NCBI RefSeq assembly: GCF_017591425.1
Contig: NW_024467106.1
Location: forward strand, 21,132,501 to 21,196,500
Direction of reading: 5' to 3'
Source of the DNA: Ochotona curzoniae
Taxonomy: Eukaryota; Chordata; Mammalia; Lagomorpha; Ochotonidae
Length of the DNA stretch: 64,000 bases
The notes under the pieces are model-generated. The model searched no databases and was not told where the DNA came from. It saw nothing but the letters and a program-made list of their open reading frames with translations. Of this stretch, positions 1 to 9,399 are shown piece after piece. Position numbers and translations under genes: made by a program. Within the stretch, counting starts at the first letter, position 1. Each line of letters starts with the position of its first letter.

Positions 1-194
1 TGTTCTCGACTGCTTTCCCAGGCTACTTTTAGATTTTAGAAGGGAAACTGCTGGTTAGTATATTGCTCAGACTGAAAGACCTGTGACAGAAATTAGAAGT
101 AGAAATCTTGCCGTTTCCAAAGTCTCTTCTTCTGAAAGCCAGAAGTACTGAATATTTGTTTCTGTTGCTGCTTATTCTCTTTGCCCGGACTATT

Positions 195-850
195 ATTCCT
201 TCTATTTATTCATTCAACAGATATTTTTAGAACACTTAGCTACATAACTGGGAATTTTCCCAGAATTGGAAGAAATAGGTGGATGAGAGATGCTGCTCTA
301 TTTTCTAGAATAATACAATTGGGAGGGAGACAGATATGGAAAAATAGAATTCAAAGTAATATGGTATGTTCTGTAGAGAAAGCTGGAAAACACACTGATT
401 TGTAGCTATTGAAACAATAAATTTATCTAGAAGATGGGAAGATGTGACATACAGACATGGGGTGACTGACAAGAAATTTGAAATGCAGGGTAGTGTTTGC
501 TATGGTATCTGAAAAATAGCAAGCACTCCATCAAAATTCATACAATACCAGGTGAAATGTGTGCAGTGATGGAAAATAAAGCCAGGTGGAGGGAAATGGA
601 TGCTGTCTCAGGTTATCTTGAGGAGGCATTTTGGAGAGAGAGGTTAGGGCTGTGTGCATTTGTAGGCAGAGAGTGGCCCTGGCTGAGGACCGAATAAGGC
701 TCTGAAGTTAGATCATGCTGTCTGTTGAGATAGGCAATCTATAGCTGAACGGAGAGGAGAGGAAAAGAGAGGAAAAGCTGCGAACAGATGGGGTCAGGGA
801 TGTAGCCAGGGGCAGATCCAGTAGGGCCTTCTAGAGCAGGGGAACATTTG
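195..850 (-). repeat. L2 LINE remnant, antisense
   Basis: The left edge reads 'ttattcattcaacagatat', the reverse complement of the L2 3' terminus. The right part (about 785-835, ending 'agtagggccttctag') matches the internal L2 segment usually read as 'ggccagatcatggagggcc'. The two landmarks are in the order and spacing expected for a single old insertion on the minus strand. The short reading frames within it are not genes. The middle is too diverged to follow by eye and may contain gaps. Confidence 0.5.
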
Positions 851-1841
851 AGAAGCAACTGACTCAGTTCACTGAATTAGAATTTTTTTTTTATTAAGAC
901 CTCTTACTTAGGACAGAGTTATTCCACAAACATTTACAGTACATTTGCTAATGCAAAATAAGATATCTTCAGCATAATTCATTGGGCTGATACATGTTAT
1001 TATTATTTTAATCAAGGTGTGTTTGTGTGTATGTGTGTGTGGGTGTGTGTCTTTTATTCAGGCTTTGGAACAACCAAAGAAAGGTGCCTGTTATCTGAGG
1101 CATGGCAAAGCTATCTTTTCAGAAAAAAAATTTGCAAGTTGCAAAAATTAAGCAATTCAAAATTTCAGATGAGCCAGTTAAACTGCCAGTTTGACATAGA
1201 TCAGAACTAGAAACTGTCTTCATCTGATAGCTCTAGTTTCCTTCCTTCCCACCTTCATTAAACAAAGAAACACACAAACAAACCAACCCTAAAAACCAGA
1301 TGGCATTTTCTTAGCTATTTGTGCCACAAAGTTGGCTGCACATACCTAGGCCTAAACGAGAGGCCAGGATCTGAAGATGTGGTTCTGGCTGAATCATGTG
1401 TCTCATGTCCTGGAGCTTTTGCCACCTGCCATTCCAGGTGAGAACACAGACTACAGGTGACTTGAGAGCTACTTGTCAATGTGGAGAGGCTTTACTCACA
1501 ACTCCCACAAAGTGGGTGGGTGTCTCAGTCTGCTACCTACCGTGAGAACAAAGTATCTTCTTCAGCTTTGGCTCTGCTCCCTGGCAAGCTAGAGCTCTGG
1601 GCCATAAGTAGAGCTCCAAAGCAGACAGAGCCTGGGGTGGGATAATGCATGGGTGATGTTGGCAGCAGAGACTCAGTCAGGTTTTTAGGATCTAGTCAAG
1701 CAAGCCATTGGCTGAACAGGAATTAGATAAAAGGGAATAAAAGGGAAAATTTCGTATCATTTTCCAATAGCACTTACATTAGGAGTGGTGAAGGGATATT
1801 GGCAACAACAGCTAAACTCCCACCCAGCCTTGCTTGAATAT
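851..1841. other. unassigned intergenic DNA
   Basis: I see no gene and no repeat I can name. A T10 run lies near 884-893 and a TG-rich patch at 1016-1050. The patch translates as a Cys/Val-rich run that is a by-product of the dinucleotide repeat. Confidence 0.5.
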
Positions 1842-1925
1842 TTATTTTGATTTTGGAAGGCAGTGAACTGAAGATCTAGAATCTTATTTTGATTTTGGAA
1901 GGCAGTGAGCTGAAGATCTAGAAGC
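1842..1925. repeat. 42-bp tandem duplication, two copies
   Basis: Copies at 1842-1883 and 1884-1925 both begin 'ttattttgattttggaagg' and contain 'gaagatctaga'. They differ visibly at one internal base (gaActg versus gaGctg) plus the last position, so the duplication is recent relative to the surrounding old repeats. The unit is not a known satellite that I recognise. Confidence 0.93.
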
Positions 1926-3470
1926 TTCTTTCATATCAGGCTTTTCTTCTGTTGCTACATCTGGAGTTCTGGAAGCAACAGAGGAGGGGTCAACAAATGA
2001 GAGTAGGTAGGTCTCTCGAGCCCTTCACTGGGCGTTTCTAGCATGAGCCTTTCCTCTCCTGGCATGCCTGTCCACTGCGCAGCTGGGGCCTTTGCCCACA
2101 TCTGCATGTCTTCCTCACTTTCCACCTGAATCCCAGAAAATTCTTCACAGTCTCAGGCCCTTCACCCTACTGGGTGACGTCTCTAACCGTGACCAGGAAT
2201 AGGAATTCCCTTGGCCTATTTTGACCTCTATAAGTGTTTTTGTTTTAGTTTGTTTGTTTTGGCAGCAGGGGGGAGTGGAAAGGGTGCAGGGGGTGTTTTC
2301 TTGGTGCAAGAGTTGTTCATGTATGTGTAATATCCAGCCTAAGCCCTCCTGCTTCCCTTAGAGCAGCATCCCATCACCCCACTGTCACAGTTGAGGACCA
2401 AACCTATCCCCTTTCTCCTTTTCTGGAGTGACTTTTTCAGAGGAAGTTTCCAAACTGTGGTTCTTGCTGTTTCCCCATAAATACTTTGAGGGACTGTAAT
2501 TTTCTCATAGAGGAAACATCTAAACCATGTGACTTCCATTATCCTATAGCACTCTCCTCAAGGGATGCCCAAACTCCCTCTGCTTCCCTGCCACAGCGGA
2601 GATGAACAATTAGACTTCCAAAGCGGTTTTTGAAATGCTCCAACTGCTAAGTTAGCTTTAGTAAATTGCTCATGCCAGGTCATGTTAACCTTGCATTTTT
2701 ATTAAATTTTATGGTATTACTCTAGTCATACAACTTTTTGAAAAATGTTAAATAGCTTCTGATGATATGTATGCGCACACACACATCCGTACAGGCACTC
2801 ACGTGTTTCTCACTCAATGCACATGCTAGATTCAATTCTTATTTTTAATGCATAAGCTTGTAATTAAGAAGTAAATCTTTGAAGAGACAATTATGCATAT
2901 AGATGGCAGTTAACAGGGAGCTCAAAGAATGTTCCCCAGAATTCATCAAAGGCCATCTGCATTATCCCTTAGAAATCTCACTGAAGTTTCAAAATAATAA
3001 AGTGGGAAAGCTTGCACAAATGCCAACGGCGCTTCTGTGCTTGAAGCCATATGAGTCAAAGGATCAGTTAGCTACTGGAAGGTCTCGGGTCCTATCTCCT
3101 TTTCCTGTATATCCCTTCAAATCCAGTTCGCAGAGTCCTTGCAGGTCGGAGCTATCACTTATAGAGTGTACTAGGTCATTCCATCACACTCCTTCAGGAT
3201 ATACACAGAATGAACGTATCCACAAAGGAAAGTGACAACGAGGATCACTCAGGAGCTAGGGATAGAGTTGAACCCAAGACTCTTGGATTGCTAAACTTAA
3301 ACCCAGATGGTCCCATTTCTCAAGCTATACTTACCCAATTTTTCAAGAAGGTTGTTCTACAGTCCTAAATCACCTCTATATAGGAGAAATTAAAAAAAAA
3401 AGATCAGTAAAATCAAACAGAAAATCCTGGCCATACATGGAAGGAAGACTGCTTTACCTGATTATGTGAG
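1926..3470. other. unassigned intergenic DNA
   Basis: This stretch holds a T/G-rich patch at 2229-2262, a short (CA)n at 2776-2785 and a 9-10 A run near 3392. A 110-codon frame at 2903-3235 on the plus strand has no domain, no splice context and no recognisable homology, so I do not call it a gene. Confidence 0.5.
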
Positions 3471-3473
3471 AAC

Positions 3474-3597
3474 ACTTAAAATGTTTTTGGAAAAATGGAA
3501 TTAAAAAGTTAATTTCGATACTAGAGCAATTGCAATGCATTCAGTTTAGTTTTTTTATTAATATGCATTTTTCCATGGACATTTTAGCACTGCTGAA
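3474..3597. mobile_element. palindromic MITE-like element with imperfect terminal inverted repeats
   Basis: The left end (about 3474-3505, 'aaaatgtttttggaaaaatgg') and right end (about 3570-3597, 'tttttccatggacatttta') are imperfect reverse complements. The ends resemble a repeat recurrent in mammals that begins near 'cttcaaaaagttcatggaaa'. Related sequence occurs at 7095-7190 and 24763-24848. I cannot name the family with confidence. The structure suggests a short non-autonomous DNA transposon. Confidence 0.4.
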
Positions 3598-3609
3598 GTA
3601 AAAAATGAT

Positions 3610-3694
3610 TTTCTTTTCTTAAAAAAAAATGAAAAGAAAAGAAAATGCAGGTGAACTGGAAGAGAAGAGGGGAGGGGAGGGAGTAGCTTCCATC
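3610..3694 (-). mobile_element. CSINE, 3' part of the copy split by the LTR
   Basis: This is the tail-side part of a minus-strand CSINE: A-rich tail, then 'gaagagaagagg...agcttccatc', corresponding to the usual 'gaggaagatcttccatc'. It stops exactly at the LTR and resumes at 4068. The tail holds a perfect 10-bp hairpin ('ttttcttttc' at 3609-3618 with 'gaaaagaaaa' at 3631-3640). The left edge is uncertain by about 20 bases. Confidence 0.75.
3689..3694. repeat. 6-bp target-site duplication, left copy (TCCATC)
   Basis: TCCATC directly precedes the LTR 5' TG and is repeated perfectly at 4068-4073. A 6-bp duplication is characteristic of class II (ERVK/IAP-type) retroviral integration. Confidence 0.93.
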
Positions 3695-3737
3695 TGTTGC
3701 CAGCCGCATCTGTATGTACTGGCTACATGCCGTACCC

Positions 3738-3756
3738 AAAATGGCGCCGGCCGGAA
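3738..3756 (+). promoter_or_regulatory. YY1-like and ETS-like sites in LTR U3
   Basis: 'aaaatggcgcc' (3738-3748) resembles the YY1 site AAnATGGCGnC and is followed by 'ggccggaa' (3749-3756), which holds an ETS core CCGGAA. Motif reading only; occupancy is not shown. Confidence 0.5.
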
Positions 3757-3777
3757 AAGCCACACCTTGGTTCCTGG

Positions 3778-3808
3778 TGACGTAGCTTTCGTGGTACTGC
3801 GCAGGCGC
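3778..3808 (+). promoter_or_regulatory. CRE-like and NRF1-like sites in LTR U3
   Basis: TGACGTAG at 3778-3785 matches a CREB/ATF half-palindrome extended by one mismatch. 'gcgcaggcgc' at 3799-3808 resembles the NRF1 consensus (T/C)GCGCA(T/C)GCGC. Both contain CpG and would be methylation-sensitive. Confidence 0.5.
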
Positions 3809-3916
3809 CTAGCACATGCCCAGTGAGCTGAGGCGTGGCCGACGCATGAACACTGGGACTGACGAATCCAGTCGCCCAGGACCCTGCGTAATCATGACGC
3901 CGACCTATCATCGGCG

Positions 3917-3945
3917 GAGGCGGGGCCAGTCAGCACATAAGAGCA
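3917..3945 (+). promoter_or_regulatory. GC box and TATA-like element of the LTR core promoter
   Basis: 'gaggcggggcc' (3917-3927) is a near-consensus SP1/KLF GC box. 'acataagagc' about 10 bases downstream is a weak TATA box. The U3/R start would then fall near 3960-3970, inferred from spacing only. Confidence 0.5.
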
Positions 3946-3993
3946 GACAGCCTGCCGGGATCTGAGCCTTTTCCTCCTCATCCTGATGCGCGC

Positions 3994-3999
3994 AATAAA
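3994..3999 (+). terminator. LTR polyadenylation signal AATAAA
   Basis: This canonical hexamer lies between R and U5, in the context 'gcgcaataaagattaccgc', which parallels IAP-type LTRs. The cleavage site would lie about 15-25 bases downstream. Confidence 0.7.
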
Positions 4000-4067
4000 G
4001 ATTACCGCAGAAGACTTCACTCGTGTCTGCGTCTTATCGCCGGACGATAAGAAACGTGGGCGCGACA

Positions 4068-4320
4068 TCCATCCTTTGGTTTACTCCTTGAATGAGCACA
4101 GTGGCTGCAGTTGAGGTGATCTGAAGCCAAGAACCAGGAGCTTCCTCTGGGTCTCAAACATGGGTGCAGGGATTCAAGGACTTGAATCATCCTCCACTAC
4201 TTGCCAAGGCCATAAGCAGGAAGTTGGATCAAAAGTGGAGCAGTCAGGACTTGAACTGGCTCTCATATGGGATACTGACACTGCAGACAGAGGCTTAAAT
4301 TACTGTGACACAATGCTAGC
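4068..4320 (-). mobile_element. CSINE, 5' part of the copy split by the LTR
   Basis: Begins with the right target duplication TCCATC (4068-4073), then 'ctttggtttactccttgaatg' and diagnostic CSINE text 'gatctgaagccaagaaccagg' and 'catatgggatactg', ending near 'acaatgctagcactg'. Joined to 3610-3694 across one TCCATC it forms one nearly complete, diverged element. The CSINE is therefore older than the LTR. Confidence 0.8.
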
Positions 4321-4434
4321 ACTGTAACAGAGGATTTTCATAAACATGAGCTCTGCCTTTCAATATTTTGATAAATATCATATTCAAATTATTATCCCAA
4401 TAAAGGAACAAACATGTAATGAGTCCTGTTATAT

Positions 4435-4580
4435 TGTTGGTAATTTGGGCATCACAACAATCCTGTAAGATAAGTTACATTGTCTTCATTTTACAAATGT
4501 GAAAAGAGGTTCAACAAAAATCATGCCTTACAGAAAGTATCTTAGCTAGGAAGCTAAGTGGGAGCTCTAACCCAAACTTT
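4435..4580 (-). repeat. MIR SINE, antisense
   Basis: 'catcacaacaatcctgtaaga', 'cattttacaaatgtgaaaaga' and 'agctaggaagctaagtggga' follow the order of the reverse-complement MIR core (cacaacaaccctatgag, cattttacagatgaggaaa, agctagtaagtggca). Confidence 0.75.
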
Positions 4581-5100
4581 GGCCTTAATTAACAGTTTGT
4601 GTTGTTCTTCTCAACCTGCTGCAATGCATTTGTTGAATTGAGGCCATGGGCAGCCATGATAGTGACAAATTTCAGCCAAATTAACTCAAGAAGCAGAGCA
4701 GGATCCAAGATGTTTCTAGATGGAATTATCTGAATTTGAGAAGAATGAGCTCCCTTTCCCTGAGACTGTACAAGGAGGCTGCTTCCACCATTTATAGGCT
4801 GTTGTGAGGCATCTCCTACTGGAAGAGATGCACAGCTGGTCAGCTATTGTCCCCGTACCTCATATGGCCATCTTCCTTTATGGCTGTGGTTCCTTGTTCA
4901 TGTGCATGGATGAATGTATGTGTGTGCACATGTGGTATGAACAGTGGAGCTTCCTCTTGTTTTTCTACGGTTCTCCAGAAAAATGCATGTTATAGTCCAC
5001 TCTTAATGCAGTGGCCAGGGAAATATTAGCATTTTTAGTGTCTTTGATTCCATTTAATTATCAATGTGGCATTTATCACAGTTTAGCCAGTCTAACTTGC
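4581..5100. other. unassigned intergenic DNA
   Basis: No repeat or gene recognised. There is a TG-rich patch at 4917-4935. The short frames at 4804-5029 overlap each other and carry no signature. Confidence 0.5.
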
Positions 5101-5159
5101 TGATTCCATTTCCTCTGCTTCCACACCTCAACATCAGCCAAATTTCAACTCCACCACAA

Positions 5160-5276
5160 AACTGATTTTTGGATGACTTTTTATTGTCGTAATCAAATTA
5201 TTAGAATAAGTGCTAGACCTACCACTTGGTGCATACAGAGGATTCACTGAACACTTGTTGAATAAATGGATAGACA
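5160..5276 (+). repeat. possible L2 3' end
   Basis: Ends with 'cactgaacacttgttgaataa', similar to the L2 3' terminus 'caataaatgtttgttgaatga'. Only the terminal ~35 bases are convincing. Confidence 0.35.
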
Positions 5277-5700
5277 TTTTTGTCCTTTAAAAAAATGCTG
5301 GAGGCCCTTTAGCTCTCACTCTTGATGGCCAGGGGGCAAATCTTAAAGAGGAATTGACTTTAACACTGAGTCTTGGGGAACAACACTTGAGTCTTGCCTC
5401 TACTTACCATTCATCTATATTTGAGCTAAACTAAGATTATGCAATATGACCATTAATCACTCTCTAAAGTCTTTTGATAAGAGAGCATGTTGGTCTTGTT
5501 TGAAAGGAACAGCATGGTCCTTTTGACATCAATAAGCCACAACAGGAGCATGAAACTTCGTGAGTTCCAGACATAGAAGGAATGTGTACAACTTCAATTT
5601 TCTTTTTTTTTTTGGTAGAAAAAAAGATGCAGCAGAAATCCAAACAAAATTAAGGTAAATTTTATAATAATCTTTGAAAAAGACTGTAAAATCCATAAAC
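5277..5700. other. unassigned intergenic DNA
   Basis: Nothing recognised apart from a T10-11 run near 5602. The partial CTCF-core resemblance at 5326-5338 was considered and rejected. Confidence 0.5.
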
Positions 5701-5703
5701 ATT

Positions 5704-5990
5704 TCACAAGTGCTTTGTAGTACTCTCACTTTCTTCCACCTTCTGAAAACTTAAGAGTGTATCTGGCAGAGGAGGCCTCCTGAAATCCTGGCTGCACCTG
5801 GCCGGGTAAGGCGCTGCTGTCATCACAGCAAATAGGTCATATGTCAGTGTACAGTGCATACTATCCAGCATGTCAGTGGTGAAGAGGCAGTCAGTCATAG
5901 GCTGTGGCAATACACAGTGCTCCTTGTCATCAAAGAATTTGTACTCAGACTCAGCATCCTTAAGGTTATGATCCTAGTTTGCTCTGGGGC
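5704..5990 (-). pseudogene. possible processed-pseudogene or exon-like fragment, unidentified
   Basis: The minus strand reads open for about 90 codons in one frame, from just below 5975 to a stop at 5704. The stretch is acidic then hydrophobic, with 'AESEYKFFDDKEH' near the start and 'DMLDSMHCTLTYDLFAVM' in the middle. An in-frame stop interrupts continuation upstream. Composition is more protein-like, with a higher GC content, than neighbouring frames. I do not recognise the protein. No poly(A) tail or convincing splice sites are visible. It may be a broken copy of a gene or chance. Confidence 0.2.
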
Positions 5991-6009
5991 AGACATCAAG
6001 CCATTTGGT

Positions 6010-6120
6010 CTTCACCACAGCACGTGAGTGTAGTCATGATTTCCTCCCTGTATGCACATGGGAGCTGAGGCAAGGACAGGTAAGTACCTTGTCTTGTTTA
6101 CAGAGCTAGAATGTGGCAGA
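6010..6120 (-). repeat. MIR SINE, antisense fragment
   Basis: 'gggagctgaggcaaggacagg' followed by 'taagtacc' and 'cagagctagaatgtggcagagc' mirrors the reverse-complement MIR core (gaggaaactgaggcac, aagtaacttgccc, agctagtaagtggcagagc). Confidence 0.6.
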
Positions 6121-6187
6121 GCTAGCTCAGCCTTTTCTTTTGATTTTTTGTTTGTTTGCTTATCTGTTTATTGGATGTATGTGTGTA

Positions 6188-6462
6188 TATTTTCAGATTT
6201 ATTTTTATTGGAAAGGCATATTTACAGAGAAAAAGAGAGACAGAAAGAAAGCTCTCCCATTCACTGGCTCACTACCCAAATTCCACAATGACTGGAACTG
6301 AGCCAATCCAAAGCCAAGAGCGAGGAGGTTCCTCTGGTTCTCAGGACCCCAGGACTTGAACCATCCTTCACTGCTCTTCCAGGCCACAAACAGGGAACTG
6401 TATTGGAAATGGAACAGCCAGGACAGGAACCGATGCCATATGGGATGCCACCTCCAAGTACG
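6188..6462 (-). mobile_element. CSINE, antisense
   Basis: Starts with the reverse tail 'cagatttatttttattggaa', continues through the purine-rich 'agagaaaaagagagacagaaag', 'ccaatccaaagccaagagcg' and 'aggccacaaacagggaactg', and ends at 'catatgggatgccacctcc'. It is nearly full length and moderately diverged. Five overlapping short frames here are SINE translation. Confidence 0.85.
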
Positions 6463-6474
6463 TTAAAAGGAGAT

Positions 6475-7090
6475 ACATTGAGAATTTTGAAATCTTGGTA
6501 AAATAATTATGGGCATCTGTTTGCAACACAAAAACAGATATGCTGAGAAACTGATTACACTGGACCTAGAGTTAGTTCAAATAGTTCTGTCAAAGCATGT
6601 CTGAGTGTGTGATCAAGTTTTACGTACTTTGAACATAAACTCACAAGTTGATGTGACTCCAGAGGTATAAACAGATTCATGTTGTCCTGTGGATTATATA
6701 TTCTAAATTGCAATAGTAGAGGAAAGGCAAGGCATAGGAAATAATCTGGGGTCTGAGTACAATGGCTTGTGATTATATAAATTACTACAAAAACAGAGAA
6801 ATGGAATGCATTATATGTGTAACCTACAATAAAACTCATCTCAAAGTGTGAAAGAGCAGTGTATTTGACCATTTGGGCCTGGGACCTTGGTACACTGCCC
6901 ATGCAGGGACTTGGAGAGAAAACTGCGTATGTCTCCCTTGAAAATTCCTAACCACAAGCTTGGGCATCTATATTTGCGGACTGGAATTTATTCTATCTGT
7001 ATGGTCCCAAAGCCCCAAAGAAAACAATAGTTTAATGTGACGTCTGATGGATAATTTGTTATAGATAAGGGTTTTTCAGGAAATCCATAA
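6475..7090. other. unassigned intergenic DNA
   Basis: No recognised repeat. A 115-codon minus frame (6555-6902) has a hydrophobic middle but no family resemblance, so I do not treat it as a gene. Confidence 0.5.
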
Positions 7091-7094
7091 AAAT

Positions 7095-7190
7095 GAGATT
7101 ATAAGTTTGTCTATTTTGATGCAAGAACATTTTTATGTATTTTTTTCATGAGAAATATTTTTCCATGAACTTTTTTAAAGTACTCTCATC
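7095..7190. repeat. old repeat sharing ends with the element at 3474
   Basis: 'ttgatgcaagaacatttttat', 'ttttttcatgagaaatattt' and 'ttccatgaacttttttaaagt' reproduce, in order, a repeat family common across mammals whose terminus reads 'ccatgaactttttgaagtac'. I cannot assign the family name. Confidence 0.45.
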
Positions 7191-7640
7191 TATTTTAATC
7201 GGGTTTCTAAATTGAGAGGAGATAGGGAAGAGAAGCACAGCGACAACTTCCTAAAAGTGTCTGATTAAAAAATTCAAGTCTCAAGGGAGTCAGCCAATCT
7301 CAGGCAAAATCAATTGAAAAAAAAAAAAAAACCTTCACCTAAAACTTCTGAGCAACCAAAGAACATGTTTCCAGAACGTTTAAAGGGATAAAATATCAAC
7401 CAAGAATTGCCTGCTACACAGCTGATTTCTCACCAACCTCTTCCTGTTGATAATCAATACAAATTACCCCAAGAAGTGTGGTGACTTCTGTATTCATCTT
7501 CTATTCTTTTGCTATGAGTGCCCTGAAGTGATCAGGGGGACAGCCAGACCCTAAATTTCAGTGGGGAGAGAGGTATTCATGGTATTGTGATAGTTGCTAA
7601 ACTTCAGTGTTGGCATTACATTTCAGAATGTCGTTTATCA
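7191..7640. other. unassigned intergenic DNA
   Basis: There is an A15-17 run near 7316-7332. Otherwise nothing recognised. Confidence 0.5.
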
Positions 7641-7641
7641 A

Positions 7642-7860
7642 GTCCTGGCTGCCCCTTTTCTGATGTAGCTTCCTGCTAATGCACTTGTGAGGATGGCCGA
7701 ATACTTGGGCGCCTGACACTGTGTGGGAGACCTGGATGGAGTTCCTGACCTTCACCTGGCTGTCGTGATTTGGGAAGTGAATCAGTGAACAGGCTTCTCC
7801 CTCGTCTCTCCCTTTCTTTCAGTTGTCCTGCCTTTTAAACCAGTGACTGAATAGATAGAA
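7642..7860 (+). mobile_element. CSINE, old 5'-truncated copy
   Basis: 'tagcttcctgctaatgcac', 'gtgtgggagacctggatggag', 'gatttgggaagtgaatcagtg' and a pyrimidine-rich tail region 'ctctccctttctttcag' are in CSINE order. The pol III promoter half is missing or unrecognisable. Confidence 0.65.
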
Positions 7861-9001
7861 CTTTAACAAGAAAGTTCAGTAAGACTCTTACTCTGTTTTT
7901 ATCAGGCATGTTTGTCCTCTGGGATGTAGCAACATTTTTAGATCTTCCGAGTCTAACTTCAGGGCTAGGAAGCATGAATCACCCAGGTATATCCTGGAGT
8001 CAAAGTAACTGTATCCATTTTAGCTTCCTCCTCTTCATCCCCGCAGAGATCTCTTTACTTCACTTGGGCTGCCCAGCACTTGCAGTAGTTCTGCCATTCA
8101 GCCTGCTCTTAACAAGTATAGCTAGTGTTTAAAAGAAATTTTCTTTTCTTCACGGCTCTGTTTGGAATTTGGAATGAATTCCCCCACCAGTCACATTTTT
8201 TGCTAATGCAAGGTTGAAGTAAATTTATAGCAGGAAAATTTAATGTTTAGCAAGCCACTGAACCCATGTGAGATTTAGTTGTAACATTTGTTAGCAGTAT
8301 ATTTAGCACCTCAATTTGCAAATAGGAAAGTTATTTTATGTGCATTGGGAGTAGGAGTAATCATGACGTGTATGAATATAAGAATTGAATTTTTTCCTTT
8401 GTAGAGGAGCAGACAAGAACAGAGAAGGATTTATTTGGAAGCTGTTAAATTAAGTTTCAGCCCATGAACATGTGATTTTGTCATATTTCAAAAGAAATAT
8501 TTGCAATTTGTGATTTTCATGTTCCATTCCAAATAAATCTTTACTTTTATAATTCATATTGTCTTTAGAACTTAGTGTTTGTTTTCTTACAGAGTTCACA
8601 CCCCTCAATCATTGTTTAAAATCTGAATCTACCCTTAAACCAGAATGAGCAGGAAGTTGTTCTCAGCTTAGATGTAAATATTTGAGCTCCATTGAGAGAC
8701 AGGTCCATGCTCACTGGCCCGAGATTGCCTAGGTTGTTTTTTAATATGAAATATTTCAGGCTGTGACAGATTCTGCTTATATAATGGTTTGTTCTCTGAG
8801 TCAAAAGAATGGTGGTAGGACCCACATATAAACAGTGTAAATATCTACCAGGTATCTGAATAGCTTACAATGAATGAAATATCAATGGTGTGAAAAAAAG
8901 TAAGACTCACAAAAATAAATCACCTGCTGCCACATGGTTAGGAAATGGCAAGCTGTAACTCTCACTAGGCCACAGGACTTGCTATTCTAACCCATTCTGT
9001 T
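7861..9001. other. unassigned intergenic DNA, repeat-free by eye
   Basis: No SINE, LINE or LTR landmark is visible over about 1.1 kb. A+T-rich sequence around 8390-8580 is moderately complex and could be tested for conservation. Frames at 7908-8132 and 8616-8825 have no signature. Confidence 0.45.
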
Positions 9002-9002
9002 T

Positions 9003-9345
9003 TTTAATTTTTTTTTTATTGCAAAGGCAGATACGGAGAGGAGGAGAAGGAGAGGAGAGAGAGAGAGAGAGAGAGAGAGAAAGATCTCCTATCCACTGAT
9101 TCATTCTCCAGGTGGCCACAATGGCCAAAGCTGAGCTGAACTGATGCCAGGAGCCAGGAATCTTTTCCAGGTCTTACAGATGGATACAGGATCCCAAGCT
9201 TTGAGCCATCCTCAACTGCTTTCCCAGGCCACAAGCAGGGAATTAGCTGGGAAGTGGTGTGACTGGAATTAGAACCAGGGCCTGTATAGGATCCTGGCGT
9301 GTACAAGCTGAGGACTTTAGTCTTTAGGATACCATGCTGGGTCCC
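9003..9345 (-). mobile_element. CSINE, antisense, full length
   Basis: A T-rich tail (9001-9020), a (GA)n expansion at 9056-9080, 'ggccacaagcagggaattagc', 'aggatcctggcgtgtacaag' and the 5' end 'gataccatgctgggtccc' complete the element. The (GA)n block is an enlarged version of the pyrimidine region next to the SINE tail. The 110-codon minus frame here is SINE translation. Confidence 0.9.
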
Positions 9346-9399
9346 CATTATGTTTTTAATAGAACACTGAACCAGGCCTCCTTAAAAGTGGTTGCTTAT

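Larger units (their letters stand above)
3695..4067 (+). mobile_element. solo LTR of an IAP-like class II (ERVK/ERV2) endogenous retrovirus
   Basis: A 373-bp unit runs from TGTTGC to GCGACA, with TG...CA ends and perfect 6-bp flanking duplications. There is no internal retroviral sequence on either side, so this is a solo LTR left by LTR-LTR recombination. The layout is U3 with 'aaaatggcgcc', a CRE-like TGACGTAG, an NRF1-like 'gcgcaggcgc' and a GC box; a TATA-like 'acataag' near 3935; AATAAA at 3994-3999 followed by 'accgcagaagacttc'; and a GC-rich U5 ending 'gggcgcgaca'. The AATAAA-to-'ccgcagaag' arrangement closely resembles rodent IAP LTRs. It is CpG-dense in a CpG-poor region, which implies youth or protection from CpG decay. 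It has no coding capacity. Confidence 0.92.

Noticed and set aside
2903..3235. 110-codon plus-strand frame as a small gene
   Set aside because: No recognisable domain, promoter, Kozak context or splice structure; frames of this length are expected by chance in 64 kb.
3629..3911. Two frames on opposite strands over the GC-rich segment
   Set aside because: They lie across the LTR U3 and the CSINE junction. High GC lowers stop density. No retroviral protein sequence is present.
5326..5338. CTCF-like core 'tggccagggggca'
   Set aside because: Only about 9 of 12 core positions fit, and the essential left-hand CCA spacing is absent.
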